Shown: piece after piece, positions 23,192 through 35,485 of the stretch
Layout of the letters: each line of letters begins with the position of its first letter
Position numbering within the stretch: position 1 is the first letter of the stretch
Assembly: GCA_000697055.1 (NCBI GenBank)
Contig: JNDT01002043.1
Span: forward strand, 1 to 64,000
Origin: Saksenaea vasiformis B4078
Lineage: Eukaryota; Mucoromycota; Mucoromycetes; Mucorales; Saksenaeaceae
Direction: 5' to 3'
Length of the DNA: 64,000 bases
The notes under the pieces: generated by a model
Database searches by the model: none
What the model was told of the DNA's origin: nothing
Seen by the model: the letters and a program-made list of their open reading frames with translations, nothing else
Made by a program: the position numbers and the translations under genes

Positions 23192-24041
23192 GTTGAAGAT
23201 TGGAAACCCGAACACAATGTGAACAGCAGACGAAATGGTCGGACAACTTAAGAAAAGGAGGGGAAAAAAGGGGGCGACTTTTGGTGACAAACAACAGTAA
23301 CAGTGGGGCTGTATACCTTGGGATTTTATTGGCGCACGATTAAAAAAGACATAAAAAAGAAATGAACCTGAGCTTGCAAACCAAGGTTCGATTAAGAGGA
23401 ACCTACTTACTACCTTACATAAATCATAATTCATCAAAATCTTAGGACATAGAACATATTATATATATTTTTCTTGTCTTTTTCTTGTTATGAAAAGCTA
23501 CTTTCTATTGTTAATAATCTTGCTTACATTTGGAATGTTGTCGGTGATTATGGCGGTGTCGTGTCCCCGACCAAAACTGGGTTACAGCTTGACCCGAGCT
23601 CGGTGCAGCTTTGGATAGACTTGTTACCCTGATTACCACCAACTATGTCAACGATTCCCTTGGCAACAGGGAACAATGATACATGCGCAAAGAGAAGAAG
23701 AAAAAAAAGGAGGAAAAAGACTCCTTCGTATTTGGGCGTGCTCAATAAGAACGAGGATGCAGAAAATAACTTCATCCTCGTTATTAAGAATGGACATGAG
23801 GTCCTTGTTACATACCTCGATAGGAAATGGATCCACCTTCTCCATGACCTTACAATAAAACAGAAACGATAGCTGCAGAATTCTTAATGGGGCTGAAAGT
23901 CTTCGAATTGCATACTAGAAGATATCTGCTTCATTTAGTATTAGCAGAACGTTGTTGGTTCCACAAACAATCGCTTGGTCCCACATTTGCGGTCCAGAAA
24001 AAAAACCAAATTTTCTATTTTGAGCGAAGGGGTTTTCCGCT
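23192..24041. other. Divergent promoter region, arrestin / ALG12
   Basis: About 850 bp between divergently oriented genes. It contains AT-rich tracts near 23455-23480 and lysine-rich chance frames (23645-23872). No gene is supported. Confidence 0.45.
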
Positions 24042-25905
24042 ATGAAACTCGTGGTCTTCGTGTTCATTCACATTGCCCTCTATTGCGTACTATGCCCTTA
24101 CACGAAAGTCGAAGAGAGTTTTAATCTCCAAGCAACGCATGATGTCATGCACTACCAGACTGACATCGCTTCGTATGACCATTTGGAATTTCCCGGCGTT
24201 GTTCCGCGCACATTCGCAGGTGCCACTTTACTCGGACTTTTTACATTACCGGTTGTACGTATAGCTCGGCTACTTATTCCAAATGGACCGGTGATCGGTA
24301 GCACTATTGGCGAGCAGATCCTAGCACGTCTAGTTTTGGGGACTGTTCTGTCAATGGCTTTCCATAGATACACCACTGCTGTTCAAAGATTGTTTGGCTA
24401 TCGTGCGGCTGTCGCGTTTGTATTTCTTTTGTGCTGTCAATTCCATATCCTTTTTTGGTCGAGTCGCACGCTTCCCAACACATTCGCGCTCCCATTGGCC
24501 ACAATTGGCCTTGCAAACTGGACCGAAAGTCTGGCAGCAATACCAAACCGCGACAACATGTTGCGCCGGGCAATCCGATATTTAACCTTCGCTGGGATCG
24601 TGTTCCGTTTCGAAGTCGGTATCCTTTTAGCCGTCGTTGTTCTGATCGAGTGGATAATTGGTCGTCTGTCGATTAAGACAATCGTTACAGAAGGTTTATC
24701 GACCGCTGTAGTCGCATTGATCTTGACCGTCCCACTGGATTCGTTTCTTTGGCAAAGATGGCTATGGCCCGAATCTGTTGTGTTCTATTTCAACGCCATT
24801 CTCAATAAGAGTTCAGAATGGGGAACCTTACCTTTCTATGCATATTTCGTCAGCTTCTTACCGCGACTACTTCTAGTATCTTACCCACTTGCTATTGTCG
24901 GATTTGCTACAGATACCCGCGTTCGTCGATTGCTTGCGCCATCTATGGTCTACGTTACCGCATTCTCATTGTTACCTCACAAGGAATGGCGATTTATCAT
25001 ATATACCATTCCTATTTTCACCGCTGCTGCTGCATCCGTCGTAGCCAAAGTTTCCATCCGCATGAAACGATCCTATGCCTATTGCGCCATTTTCTTAATC
25101 ATTGTTGGCGCCACCATTTTGTCATGGGCTGGTGCTATGACGATGTTTACCGTTTCACGACATAACTACCCCGGAGGACACGCGCTATATACTTTGCACG
25201 CTCTGGAAGATCCGAAAGCGCCAATCTCGGTTCACATTGATGTCCTTACAGCCATGACAGGTGCCTCTCGCTTTGGTCAAATGAATCCTCGATGGACATA
25301 TAGTAAAAATGAAAGTCATACCACATCAGATGACTATCTCGAAGCAGGCTATACTCACCTCATTACCGCGACACCGAAGCTCCACCCTGAGTTTCAGATA
25401 ATCGACAAGACATATGGATTCGATCATATACAGCTCAAGTCGTTCAGCACGTACGTTAAAGAATTTGCCTTACGCTGGAATAGCATTTTGCCTGTGGATA
25501 TCATTGTAAAACCCAAACTTTACACCTTACTACTTGAGCATCCTCAACTGTCGTGGGCCGAACATATGATACGAAAACACCCTGTTATAGTGTACAGCAA
25601 AACATATTGGTAAATACAATTGGCAGATGCCGAAAGCACCAGCTTGATATATGAATATATTCTGTAGTCCATACTGTAAACGAGCGAAATCCATTCTGAG
25701 ACGTTATTGTGGAGATAGATTCCATGTGGTTGAAGTCGATCAACGATTAGATGCCTGGGAAATGAAAATGGCACTTTACGAGTTATCCGGACGACAAACT
25801 TTTCCAAACGTTTTTGTCAATGGTAAAAGTATTGGTGGAGCAGACGATTTAGTAGCATTTGACCAGGATGGTATCCTCAAAGATATGCTGCCTTGCGCAC
25901 AGTAG
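24042..25905 (+). CDS. ALG12: ALG12 mannosyltransferase spliced to a glutaredoxin
   Basis: The first exon, 24042-25609, encodes a complete GT22 mannosyltransferase: CPYTKVEESFNLQATHDVMH, then YDHLEFPGVVPRTFAGATLL, then many hydrophobic helices, LLPHKEWRFIIYTIPIFTA and a lumenal C-terminus. ALG12 adds the alpha-1,6 mannose to the lipid-linked N-glycan precursor in the ER. Read on, the frame stops at 25613 (523 aa). However, a good GT-AG intron (25610-25667, 58 nt) joins Val-Ile-Val-Tyr-Ser-Lys-Thr-Tyr to Cys-Pro-Tyr-Cys-Lys-Arg of the next exon (25668-25905), creating a perfect glutaredoxin active site and a 601-aa fusion. So the transcript can give either ALG12 alone (intron retained) or ALG12-glutaredoxin. 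The ALG12 part is certain; which product is made is not. Confidence 0.88.
25566..25905 (+). CDS. Dithiol glutaredoxin, fused to or overlapping the ALG12 3' end
   Basis: Spliced 25566-25609 + 25668-25905, 94 aa if started at the internal ATG (MIRKHPVIVYSKTY). The dithiol motif CPYC is Cys523 to Cys526 in fusion numbering; its first cysteine codon is split by the intron. Further glutaredoxin features follow: KRAKSILRRY, the GRQTFPNVFVNGKSIGGADD block with the cis-proline and glutathione-binding GG, and a short C-terminal helix. A family member is usually about 100-110 aa; the first helix would be supplied by the last 25-30 residues of ALG12, or is shortened in a stand-alone protein. No other promoter or start lies between the genes. 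If read from ATG 25651 without splicing, the first active-site cysteine is lost, so I reject that model. Confidence 0.8.
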
Positions 25906-26289
25906 CTGAGCAAAGAAAGATGTGTACATTTTTACTTATTTGAATAAAGCTTGTTACGTGTTTCCATTGCTATTATATGCTGCCAGCTAAGGTGGTAATT
26001 TCTTCAGCCAGCAAAGATATCCAGGAAAATAGCAAAACGTTCCAAGACTCGAGCAAAAATCGATTTGACGCTCTCCTACCGTCCTTAATGTACCATGTCA
26101 ACAATCAACGTGCTTATCTAATGGTTTATAAGAATAAGGCCTAAAATCATGTCGTTTCTCGCATGAATCGTCAAGGTTCACCCATGATGACGCTGCAATC
26201 ATATCGGAGTATAAAATGAATGATCTCCCTCAACGTTTCGACCTTCGTTCGTTTCTCGGTTGTCACACCAGCATCTTTTTCGTTTTGCC
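25906..26289. other. Intergenic between ALG12-Grx and VMA6
   Basis: About 380 bp with an AATAAAG polyadenylation-like signal near 25943 for the upstream gene. The remainder is presumably the VMA6 promoter. No gene seen. Confidence 0.5.
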
Positions 26290-27599
26290 ATGGCATCAGC
26301 GCTCTTCTTTAATGCAAATGACGGTTATGTAGACGGTATCCTGCGAGGATACCGCGCCGGTATTTTGAACCAGACGCAGTACGTGAACTTTACGCAGTGC
26401 GAGTCGTTGGAAGGTGAAGTCTAGGCACCGTTAGAGGTCGAAACACTTACATAACCTAATTTCTCTTTTTTAGATCTACGTCTTCAGCTGGCCGCAACTG
26501 ACTATGGTACCTTGTTGCAGAATGAACCATCACCCATCGCCACTTCGACTATTCAGGAAAAATTGACACAGCGTCTTGTCGACGAGTTTGAATATCTTCG
26601 AGCCAGCGCGGTCTATCCTCTTTCCAAGTTTTTGGACTATCTCACGTAAGTATCCTCACACGAGCCTTACTAAAAATAAATTAATCGTTTGATATAGCTA
26701 CCAGTATATGATCGATAACGTCATTTTATTGATTACTGGAACTTTGCACGAACGTGATACCCATGAGTTGTTGGAACGCGCTCATCCATTGGGGTACTTT
26801 GAATCGATGCCTGCCTTGTGCGTCGCAACAACAGTGGCTGAACTATACAACACCGTGTTGGTTGAAACACCTTTGGGTAAGATGTCTCAGGTCATATGAA
26901 CGGATCACTAAGACCGACAATTCCATACATAGCTCCCTATTTCGCCAACTGTCTGAGTGCTCATGATTTGGATGAACTTAACATCGAGATCATCCGAAAT
27001 ACACTTTACAAGGCATATCTTGAAGATTTTTATGAGTTTTGCCAGAGTCTCGGTGGACCTACCGCCGAAGTGATGGGCGAAATCCTCCGCGTAAGTGTGC
27101 TCCTACGTTTTAATCACTCACTCACGGTTGTACAGTTTGAAGCAGACCGCCGTACTATCAATATTACGATCAACTCGTTCAACACCGAGCTGACCAAGGA
27201 AGATCGTAAAAAGCTATTTCCTACTATTGGACGGTTGTACCCTGAAGCCAACGCAAAGCTAGGCATCGCCGACGAAATTGAACAAGTGAAAGCGGCATGC
27301 GAAGTGTTTTCGGTAAAGCAGAGATATGATTGTCACAGCAAAAAAAGTTCTAACTGTATCATTTACTACAGGACTTTAGACCTTTCTTTGATACCACTAC
27401 AAGCAACAGAACCTTGGAAGACAAGTTCTTTGAGCACGAAGTCTTCTTGAATCGTCTTGCTTTCCAGCAACAGTTCAACTATGGTGTGTTCTATGCGTAC
27501 CTTAAACTCAAAGAGCAGGAAGTTCGTAACATTGTATGGATTGCCGAATGTATTTCCCAGAACCAGAAGGATAAGATCAACAATTACATCCCAGTGTAG
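26290..27599 (+). CDS. VMA6: V-type ATPase subunit d (Vma6)
   Basis: Six exons: 26290-26413, 26474-26645, 26698-26876, 26933-27090, 27136-27312 and 27372-27599, 1038 nt and 345 aa, the usual family length. Conserved blocks: [20 protein letters not shown] at the N-terminus, then [20 protein letters not shown], then [79 protein letters not shown] and an [21 protein letters not shown]-terminus. Subunit d sits on the c-ring and couples the central stalk of the V1 motor to the V0 proton channel of the vacuole and Golgi. No unusual residues noticed. Confidence 0.95.
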
Positions 27600-27935
27600 A
27601 AGAAAGAAACATGTGCGATAAAACTCCGTATTCAACTAAATGGCCACAAACTCTCTCGTTATATTGCTAAACAGCACTAGAGTCTTCGTTAATACAAACG
27701 CCTCAGTCGAGGAGCTTTTTTTTTTTCTTTGTTCGTTTAAACATACGTGAACTTTGCTTCGCAAAAGAAGAGAAGATAATCGCCTACTTCTACTACTTAC
27801 TACAGGCTACTACTTTTATATATGAAGAAACGACGAATACAAATGTAAAAGACAAAAATGAAGACGAATATTATGATGGGATGCGGCGGAGGAATGCAGG
27901 AACGTTGTGATGTAGGATTTGTCGGTTTAGATATA
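27600..27935. other. 3' spacer between VMA6 and CYR1 (convergent)
   Basis: About 335 bp between two stop codons, including a long T run at about 27717-27727 and a repeated CTACTACT stretch around 27786-27812. It is likely shared 3' UTR/terminator sequence. Confidence 0.45.
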
Positions 27936-30900
27936 CTAGTAAAAATCTGGCATCACTGCCGAAGATGTCGATAGTCCAGCCACTTCTGAATACATTTGCA
28001 ATGCTCTCAAAATGTGCATGGGATCCAGCTCGATCGCATCGCCTAGTTTTTCCAGTACATTGGCAAAATGGCCAACCTTCTGCAGATAAAGAGCAGATGC
28101 TGCATTCTAAAAAAGGAAAGAAAAATAAGAAAGCTAGCTGTTGCAACAAGACCCACTCTTACCTCGACACGCGCCACAAAATTTTCCACAAGCAGCATAA
28201 GTTCTTCATCCGTTGCGTTTTGTTTGATATGATGATCTAACAAACGACCAATGCCTGTCGTTGCAGCGCTAACAATGGTTTCGGGATTGCCATTTGTTCC
28301 ATTGGAGGTGTACATATTATTAATGGAACTGCCTGCTTTACCCTTGGAGAGGACACTGCCAGTTGTGATGCGTTCAAGACGGATAGCGATGTTGCTGAGA
28401 GCGCAAATCAGTGAGGGATCGATGGACCGCCCGGTTCTGGTTGATCGAGGTACTTCCAACTCGACAGGCGTAGGCGCCTCCGAGATCTCCCGAGACCCTC
28501 CATCTTCAGCCGGCTCGATTTGAGGAGATGGAGCCAGCGAAGGCTGAGCAGAAGGTTTCGGAGAGATGGGCGTCTTCATCAATGCAGGTGCTGCCTCGGC
28601 TGCCATTAGTTCGCTCTTGGCAAGTTCCATACGCGCCGCGAGTTGTTTTGGATAAACCAAGCTCAGCATTTCTGGTGTTTCTAAACCCTTCAACCGACGT
28701 TCACCCAGACTCATAATGAGAAAACCAAGTCGTTTCAACTGCTGAATATCACGGTTGATAGAGTAGCTGACACCTGGAATCGCCGATGCGCCCGCTTCGT
28801 CTGCTGTTGCTGAAGAACCGTCATTATCATCAATCACGCCAGGGAAGTTCCTCAACGCCGCCACAACATCGGACGACACACAGATCTGACCACCGTCAGC
28901 TGCGTTACAAATACGGCTTGCCTTGTTCACAACAGGTCCAAAGTAATCCATACGGTTGGTAATAGGGTTGCGTTCAAAGACAGGTGTACCCCAGTGGATA
29001 CCCATTCTTACTGACAGACCTTTGTAAATCACGACACCATCTTTTTCGATCTCACGCCCTTCCTCCGTGTCGACAATACCAGCAGGCCAGTCTGCTTCGA
29101 TAAGTTGTAATTGGACGGTAAAACACCATAACAGGGCTGCTGTGATGTTCTGGAAGCACACCATAAACGCGTCACCTTCCGTCTTGACTTCATAGCCACC
29201 GACGCTGCGCAGCGTACGACGCATAACAGCGTCATGAATCTTGATAGATGATCGCATATTTTCAGGCTGCGTTTCCCAGAACTGGGTAGAGCTCTTGATA
29301 TCTGTAAAGACAAGTGCCACCTGGTCTGTTGGTGGAGGCACTTCTCTGTCCAAGCGTGCTAAAGTCTAATTTCAAGTTAACAGTAAGAAATAGGGGCCAC
29401 ACGAACTTACCGAATCTCCTGGGCCATCATCCTGCCATCTTCGCTTATTCTTCCCTACGAGCATTCCGCTCGCATCGTCTAGGATCATACCACCAGCATC
29501 AGGTCCCACGCCACCACGACCTGGGCCAAGATTGACGCCACGCATTCGTAGACGTTTATCACGCTTATCAAATAGGTCACTCACTCCAATCACCATGACC
29601 ATCACCTTGTCGTCTGCACCATACGTTATTGCAAAATCACGCAGCTTTTGAGCAGCCGCCATTAAATCGTCCTTTTCCGTGCGTGCAATATCAACTGCTG
29701 TCTGGTACGACATGCGATCCCACAAACCGCGAGAAGCCATGATTACGAACTCGTCATCTTCCGTCAAATCAATCGTAGACACATATGGGTTTGCGTTCAC
29801 AACCGGAATAAGATGGAAATGCCCAAAGCTTCTTGATACGTTCAGTTCACCATTAAGCAAACCCGTCTCTGAGACATAACCTCCTGCTGCACGAATACGT
29901 GAAATTTCGCTTGGATTGAGAGGGATATGCTTCTGGGTAATTTCGAAAGCTTGACCGTTGTTACGAGAAATTACAGCAAGCGCATCACCAATATTGGCCA
30001 CATAAAGTTTTGTCCCTGCAATATAACACACAACTCCAGATGCTCCGGCGTCTTTTTCATCTCCTGGATTCGAGCCGAGCTCTTTCTCAAGCGACAAGAA
30101 TGTACGTCGCATAGCCGATACTACACTATCATCATCCTTGATTTTCCTCATTTCGTTCATAAAGTGGTAGGTCAGATTATCGTTGAGGAACTTGATAAGC
30201 TTGCATCCTGATTTGGTAACTTTTCGTCCATCGAACAGGCCAAAGATACACTTATCGTCATTGTTTTGGAATCGAGGCATTACCAGATCCCACGCTGCCA
30301 AATGATCACTCTGACCCAACCAATCTGCAATACCGTAGGCCATACTATTGACTTCCGATGGGGACGTTCGTACACGTCGATCATGAGATTCTTCAGGTAT
30401 CCATACACCCAAGATAGTGACATCCATCAAGCCAAGCATACGGAGACGTGTCAAGGCACTAAAGTCTGATAGATCTTTCTCCTTCGGATTGGCCGGATCT
30501 GGGTGCGTCTTCTTAATCTCCAGACGTTTGTTTCCGGACAAATTCAAGTACTTGAGGCCAAGATTCCAATTCCTGTAATTGATTTAGCCAGGTTGATCTA
30601 TTTCGACCGGTTTCTTACCAGTTCCAGTCATACGGCCAGTTGGCAATATTGTACTTTAGCACATTGTTTCCAACGTCCAGCACCAACAGCTTTCTGAGTT
30701 TACCAATCTCGGCAGGCAGAGTTCGTAGTTTGTTTCCGTTGATGGCCAGGACCCGTAAATAGCTCAGCTTTTCGATGTCTTCTGCAGGAAGAGAAGTTAG
30801 ATGATTCCCTGACAAGTACAGTTCGTGAAGATGCTGATGGCATAGGCCTTCTGGAGGAATTTCGTAAAGGTGATTGAAGGAAAGATTAAGGATCCGCAGT

Positions 30901-33900
30901 TCCAGGAACAGTGACAGAGGGGACCAGATATCATTTGTCAGACGATTATCACCCAGGTACAGTTTTAAAAGCGACAAAGAAAGCGGAGGAGGATGGTTGC
31001 GAGGACTGGCGAAGAAAGATGGAGGATTGAAATTGGGTGCTGCTTGTACATTTGCTGGGTTGGGTGTCGAAGAGTCCAGCGACGGGTTGCTTGTGTTCAT
31101 ACCTGGAGGCGTATAACGCTGATTCGGTTCTCCGTTCGCAGCCATTGGCACGATACCTTGGCCAGCGTTTGAACCTAGCTGAGTGGGAATAACACCATCC
31201 GTAGCAGCGTTAGCCATGACCGAGGGAGTAACAACAGCTTCTGCTTGCGGGGTCAATGGGAGATGTACAGCTACGCCAGGAGCCGAATAAGGCTCGGGAA
31301 AGCATTCTAACAAGTTGGAGGAGCAGTTGAGAAGTTTCAAGGATGCGCAAAGCCAGATCTCTTTAGGGAGAGTTTTTAAATTGTTTTTTTGTGCATCGAG
31401 TTCCTTGAGGTCACTGAGCTGTGAAATCTCCATAGGTAAACTATCCAAGTTGTTGTTCTGCACGGACAGGCGGACCAGTTTACGGAGAGCACCGATGCTT
31501 GATGGAATAGAGTTTAGGGTGTTGCTGTCCAAGACGAGACGTTCGAGCAAAATAGCGTTTAAGAACACGTCTTCCGGTATGGACGATAATTTGCAGTTGG
31601 AAAGGTTAAGATCCGTCAGAACACATGATGCTTTTGGAGCGAGACCCATGGGCACTTCATTCTCTTCTCTTTTCTTGGCGGAAGACAGATTGAACTGAGT
31701 CAAATGGTTTTTATACATCTTGAACTGCTTCAAACTGGGGAAGTCGAAGTTGACGAGGCCCACCGAGTTATAATCCACGTACATGACCTCTAGCTTCGGC
31801 AACTGGCAGAGTACATCGAGATCTGTAATAACGTTCTGTCGAATATCTAATTCTTGCAGATTCACCAACTTGGCGAACGATAGCGGCAAGCTTCCGCTGA
31901 TCCGGTTAGCAATGGCAACCAAACGAGCAAGATTGACAAGGTTGCCGATTTCCTCCGGGAAAGCAGCGATCTTGTTGAAACTGACATCGAGACATGTCAA
32001 ACTTGTTATTTGACAAATCACTTCGGGGAACTCCGTGAACGAATTGTTCGATATATAAAGAACAGTCAGGTACTGCAAGGATGCAAACGTCTGTGGCAGC
32101 GAATCGAGTCGGTTGTTAAATACACTTAATGTTTTTAGGTTTACGAGTTCCTCTAATCGAGCGTGATGCAGATCTCGTAGTCGATTGCTGGATATGTTGA
32201 GATCTTCTAAGCCATCAATATGGCGAACAGATTGTGGTATAGTAGCGTATTCGTTATTTGTAAGCCATAGTTTCTTCAGATTCGTACACGCTTGGAGAAA
32301 ATCAGCAGGTAGTTCCATGTGAAGATTTTTGGATAGGTCCAAGGATATAATGTGCGAGACACAGTCATACAGACAAATAGGAACGGCTGACAGATTTCTG
32401 GCTTGTAGGTCCACATGCGCGCCGAAATCACCCCCATCCTCTCGGTATGATGGTGGCACCGCGGTAGGACGGAACGTGAATCGTAAGAGGTATGAATTAT
32501 CTTCGCGACCGACGTCTTCAATTCGATCCTGATCGGTATATCCCATCTGTTCTAATAGTGTCTTTTGCAATTGTAAAGGACGTTCATTCGCTTCTAGAAC
32601 GCGTTCTACAAGACTCCATTTAGTTGACTCGCAATTTGCTCTATCCAGATACAAACCAAGGTTGTTCCTTCGGAGGACCAGCTCATGTTTACTCATATCC
32701 TGTAGGAAAAATTTACCGGCGAGTTTTTGCTTGAGATCATTTGTTGTTGCATTCAGCGACACTTGCAAAGTGCCAAATGTGGCATCAGGTCGAAAAATAC
32801 GTATACAGAACTACCATCGTATTAGCAGTCATCTTCTGTAGTCTGAAGTCCTTACATTTTTCTTTACTATGTCTCCATTCTCTTGCTCAATGATAGAGCA
32901 TCCGTCAAATTCTGGTAGCTCTACCTCTGCTACACTCGTTCCTAGCACGCTGGATGCCATCATACCAGGAGGTTGAACAGCCCAGCTGTCCGGTGGTGCC
33001 CATGTTTCTACTGCTGACAGGGAATCAAAACTCTGAAAAATAATAATGAGAAAGCTGTGCGTATAACATGGACGTTTCCTTACCGTATCTCGGGTTAAGA
33101 GAGAGGCAGGCGCTAGTATATCACTTTGATTCCGGAGGTAGTATTCATGATTGACGATGCCTTCCAAGCTCGTAAAATTTTGATCAACTAAGCATTAAAG
33201 AAAAATTTGATGTGAAGCGGGGAACCAAAAAGAAGAGCAAAGAGTTCACACGTGCACTACTTACGTTCAATCTCCTAGATGTAGAGAGATGACATTTAGC
33301 CAACGCACATTATCTAATTTTTGGTACATTACCCTAACGTCTTTCAATGTTGCATTTCGTTCACTATAGATGAATTTGTCGGAATCCTTTACTTTGCGAC
33401 TTGTGCTAGATCCTGAGGATTTTTTGCGTTCTCCATATGCTTGGGAAGGATAATAATGGGGACCTCTTTGGATAAATCTGAAAGGGTCATCTACGCTAGC
33501 TGCGTCCAAGGGATGAGGTTGAATAAATCGATTATCATTGTCATTTGACTTTTTTCGTTGGTTAAGAGACACTGAAGAGGCATTACTGGGACAAGTCGAA
33601 GAAGCTGAAGAGATACTTGAGCTTGTCAAATTAATTGAAGATGCGGAATGGTTCAAATCACTGCGACCTAAAAAATGCGCACGATGTTGTGAGCTGCTAT
33701 CAGCCGATTGCCCAGCTGCTGGGAAGAAGCAACCATGAGATTGTGCTACCGGTTTCTTCCCAATACTTACTTTTCTTTTTTCCAAATCGGCTGAGAAAAT
33801 ATCTTTTTTTATCTTTGGGTGCATGTGCTGAAAGTAATCCAGGATCTAACGGAAGTGGTCAGACAGATCGCTTAACCGATTTATACTCCGCCTGATGCAT

Positions 33901-34735
33901 CAAAAAAGAAATAGTAACATACCGGGTGGTGCCTGTTCGTACTTATGGGGATCCCCAGAGTTACTTCTCTGTAAACCCGGCTTTATGGATGCATTGCCTG
34001 CTGCTTGGTTCGTAGCTAGCGCATGATTGACATTGCATTCGCCAATATGTCGGCCGCCCCTGGGAAACGGAACAGTGTTTATTTTTGGCACTTTAGCTGG
34101 TTTCCCGTGTTGACTTTTCGGCGCGTGGGATAAGTTTCCGTTTGAGAAAGCGCCATTCTCGTGTGCGGAAGCGGCGGAGAGTTGGGCAGTAGGGTAGTCA
34201 GACGGATGAGGGGAATCTCTGGTTCCCTGAGCGTCGAAAGACCGGCGTCGGTGCATCGTTGAGGGAGATGTCGGGATGGCTGTGGGGGAGGAGCAGCGGA
34301 TAGGAGAAGCGATGGTACCGGCTGATGAATTGCGGGTATGACGCGACTTGGAACGTGGAGTTATGGACGATGAAGTCTTCGTAGGCGTAGGAGCAGTGAG
34401 TTGCGGGATAGGAGATCCTGCTGTGAAAAGGCAAAGCAAAGAATAGAAGAAAAGAAAAAGAGAGATCCAGTATGAATAAAATATAAAGAAGAAAGAGAAA
34501 GAGAATGAAGAAATTCCAATCGGTCTATCTATCTACCTCGAGATGAGTCCTGCGAATAATGATGACCAAAGACTCGAGTGAAAAACGAATCCGTTGCGGA
34601 ATGCTGATGACTGTGATTGGGATGATGCGTCATGTTGTCTTTTTTCTTGAAAACTCCTGAGTGGGAGGCAGGAGACAGACCAAAATCCCAGGAAGGTGAA
34701 TGGGAGTGTCTGTCCGAACGTTGCCGCTTATCCAT
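27936..34735 (-). CDS. CYR1: Adenylate cyclase, fungal LRR-PP2C type
   Basis: Eleven exons: 34537-34735, 33923-34420, 33771-33845, 33333-33718, 33265-33274, 33084-33187, 32856-33032, 30619-32810, 29411-30572, 28163-29365 and 27936-28106, 6177 nt and 2058 aa. Domain order is that of fungal Cyr1: a low-complexity Ser/His/Pro N-terminus; a Ras-association-like domain from about residue 484 (IRIFRPDATFGTLQVSLNAT); some twenty leucine-rich repeats; a PP2C-like domain (MAYGIADWLGQ, CIFGLFDGRKV, LYVANIGDALAVISRN); then the class III cyclase. Catalytic residues are present: Asp1623 in ALVFTDIKSSTQFWE, and Lys1662 and Asp1666 in GGYEVKTEGDAFMVCF. Makes cAMP from ATP under Ras control at membranes. Exon 5 is only 10 nt. 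A repeat copy begins 43 bp upstream of the start codon. Confidence 0.93.
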
Positions 34736-34777
34736 ATTTGAACAATCAAAATTCGTTTTGCTTCGGACACTCAATTA

Positions 34778-35485
34778 CTGGATTTTGAGTGACCCTTTGC
34801 ATCAAATAAATATTACATTGCGTTTAAGCCGAATAGTTTTTGTACTGGAAAGTGATGCGTCTTTGCGCTGAGGAGTAAGCCGTTTTGCGTTAATCCAAGG
34901 AATAGCTCGCGCCTGGATAACCAGAGTCTTGCATTGTGGGTACTTCAGTGATGTATTCCCAGGATCCCACCGGAAGCAGAAAAATGTTTCACGATAAGGA
35001 CAAGTTCCACCCAAAATGACCCGTATTTAAAAGGACGCACGAATTCTTTGGCTCTGTTTTCTTTATTACATCCCCCGGTACGTACTGGGATTTATTATAC
35101 ATACGGGATTCCTCATGTCTTTTTGTCTATTGTTCAGACTCACGATCGTTAAACACAATAGCCGGCTATCAATGCCGTGCCGATCCCAACTCGCCGCCCC
35201 CACCCGCTACGGTGCGGGGCTGGCCCCTGTCGAATGGCAGGAGTGCCCTTCGGGGTAAGTAAAAGACATCAAAACATCTTTCATTTACTAACCGTGAATG
35301 CCGTTTTATGCTGCTCCAATATATTATGCGTCCATCGAGGGCCATGATGATGTAAGTAAACGTATGATTCTGTTGCCAATTCATTAACCAATGACCGTAC
35401 ATTTTACTTTTCTCTCAGCGCAAATTTGGTTCTCCATGGACGCATAATTTATTTAGAGTAGCGTAAAATAGTTCAATAAACAGTA
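34778..35485 (+). repeat. Dispersed repeat family, copy A
   Basis: About 710 bp matching copy B (39005-39925) in the same orientation and copy C in reverse. It starts near GATTTTGAGTGACCC and ends at TTCAATAAACAG. Shared landmarks are AAAGTGATGCGTCTTTGCGC, CCACCCAAAATGA, a GC-rich centre with short palindromes (CCCGCTACGGTGCGGG), GTAAGTAAACGTATGATT and AGCGCAAATTTGG. No long frame, no clear terminal inverted repeat. The class is unknown; the A/T-rich right end with AATAAA would suit a retroelement tail or a solo LTR. Confidence 0.7.

Noticed and set aside
25651..25905. Stand-alone glutaredoxin read from ATG 25651
   Set aside because: That start reads through the intron's 3' end and gives Ser in place of the first active-site cysteine; the spliced form from the ALG12 exon restores CPYC exactly.
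28043..29353. Separate genes for the cyclase, PP2C and LRR blocks
   Set aside because: Splice sites join them in phase and the domain order is that of one fungal adenylate cyclase.
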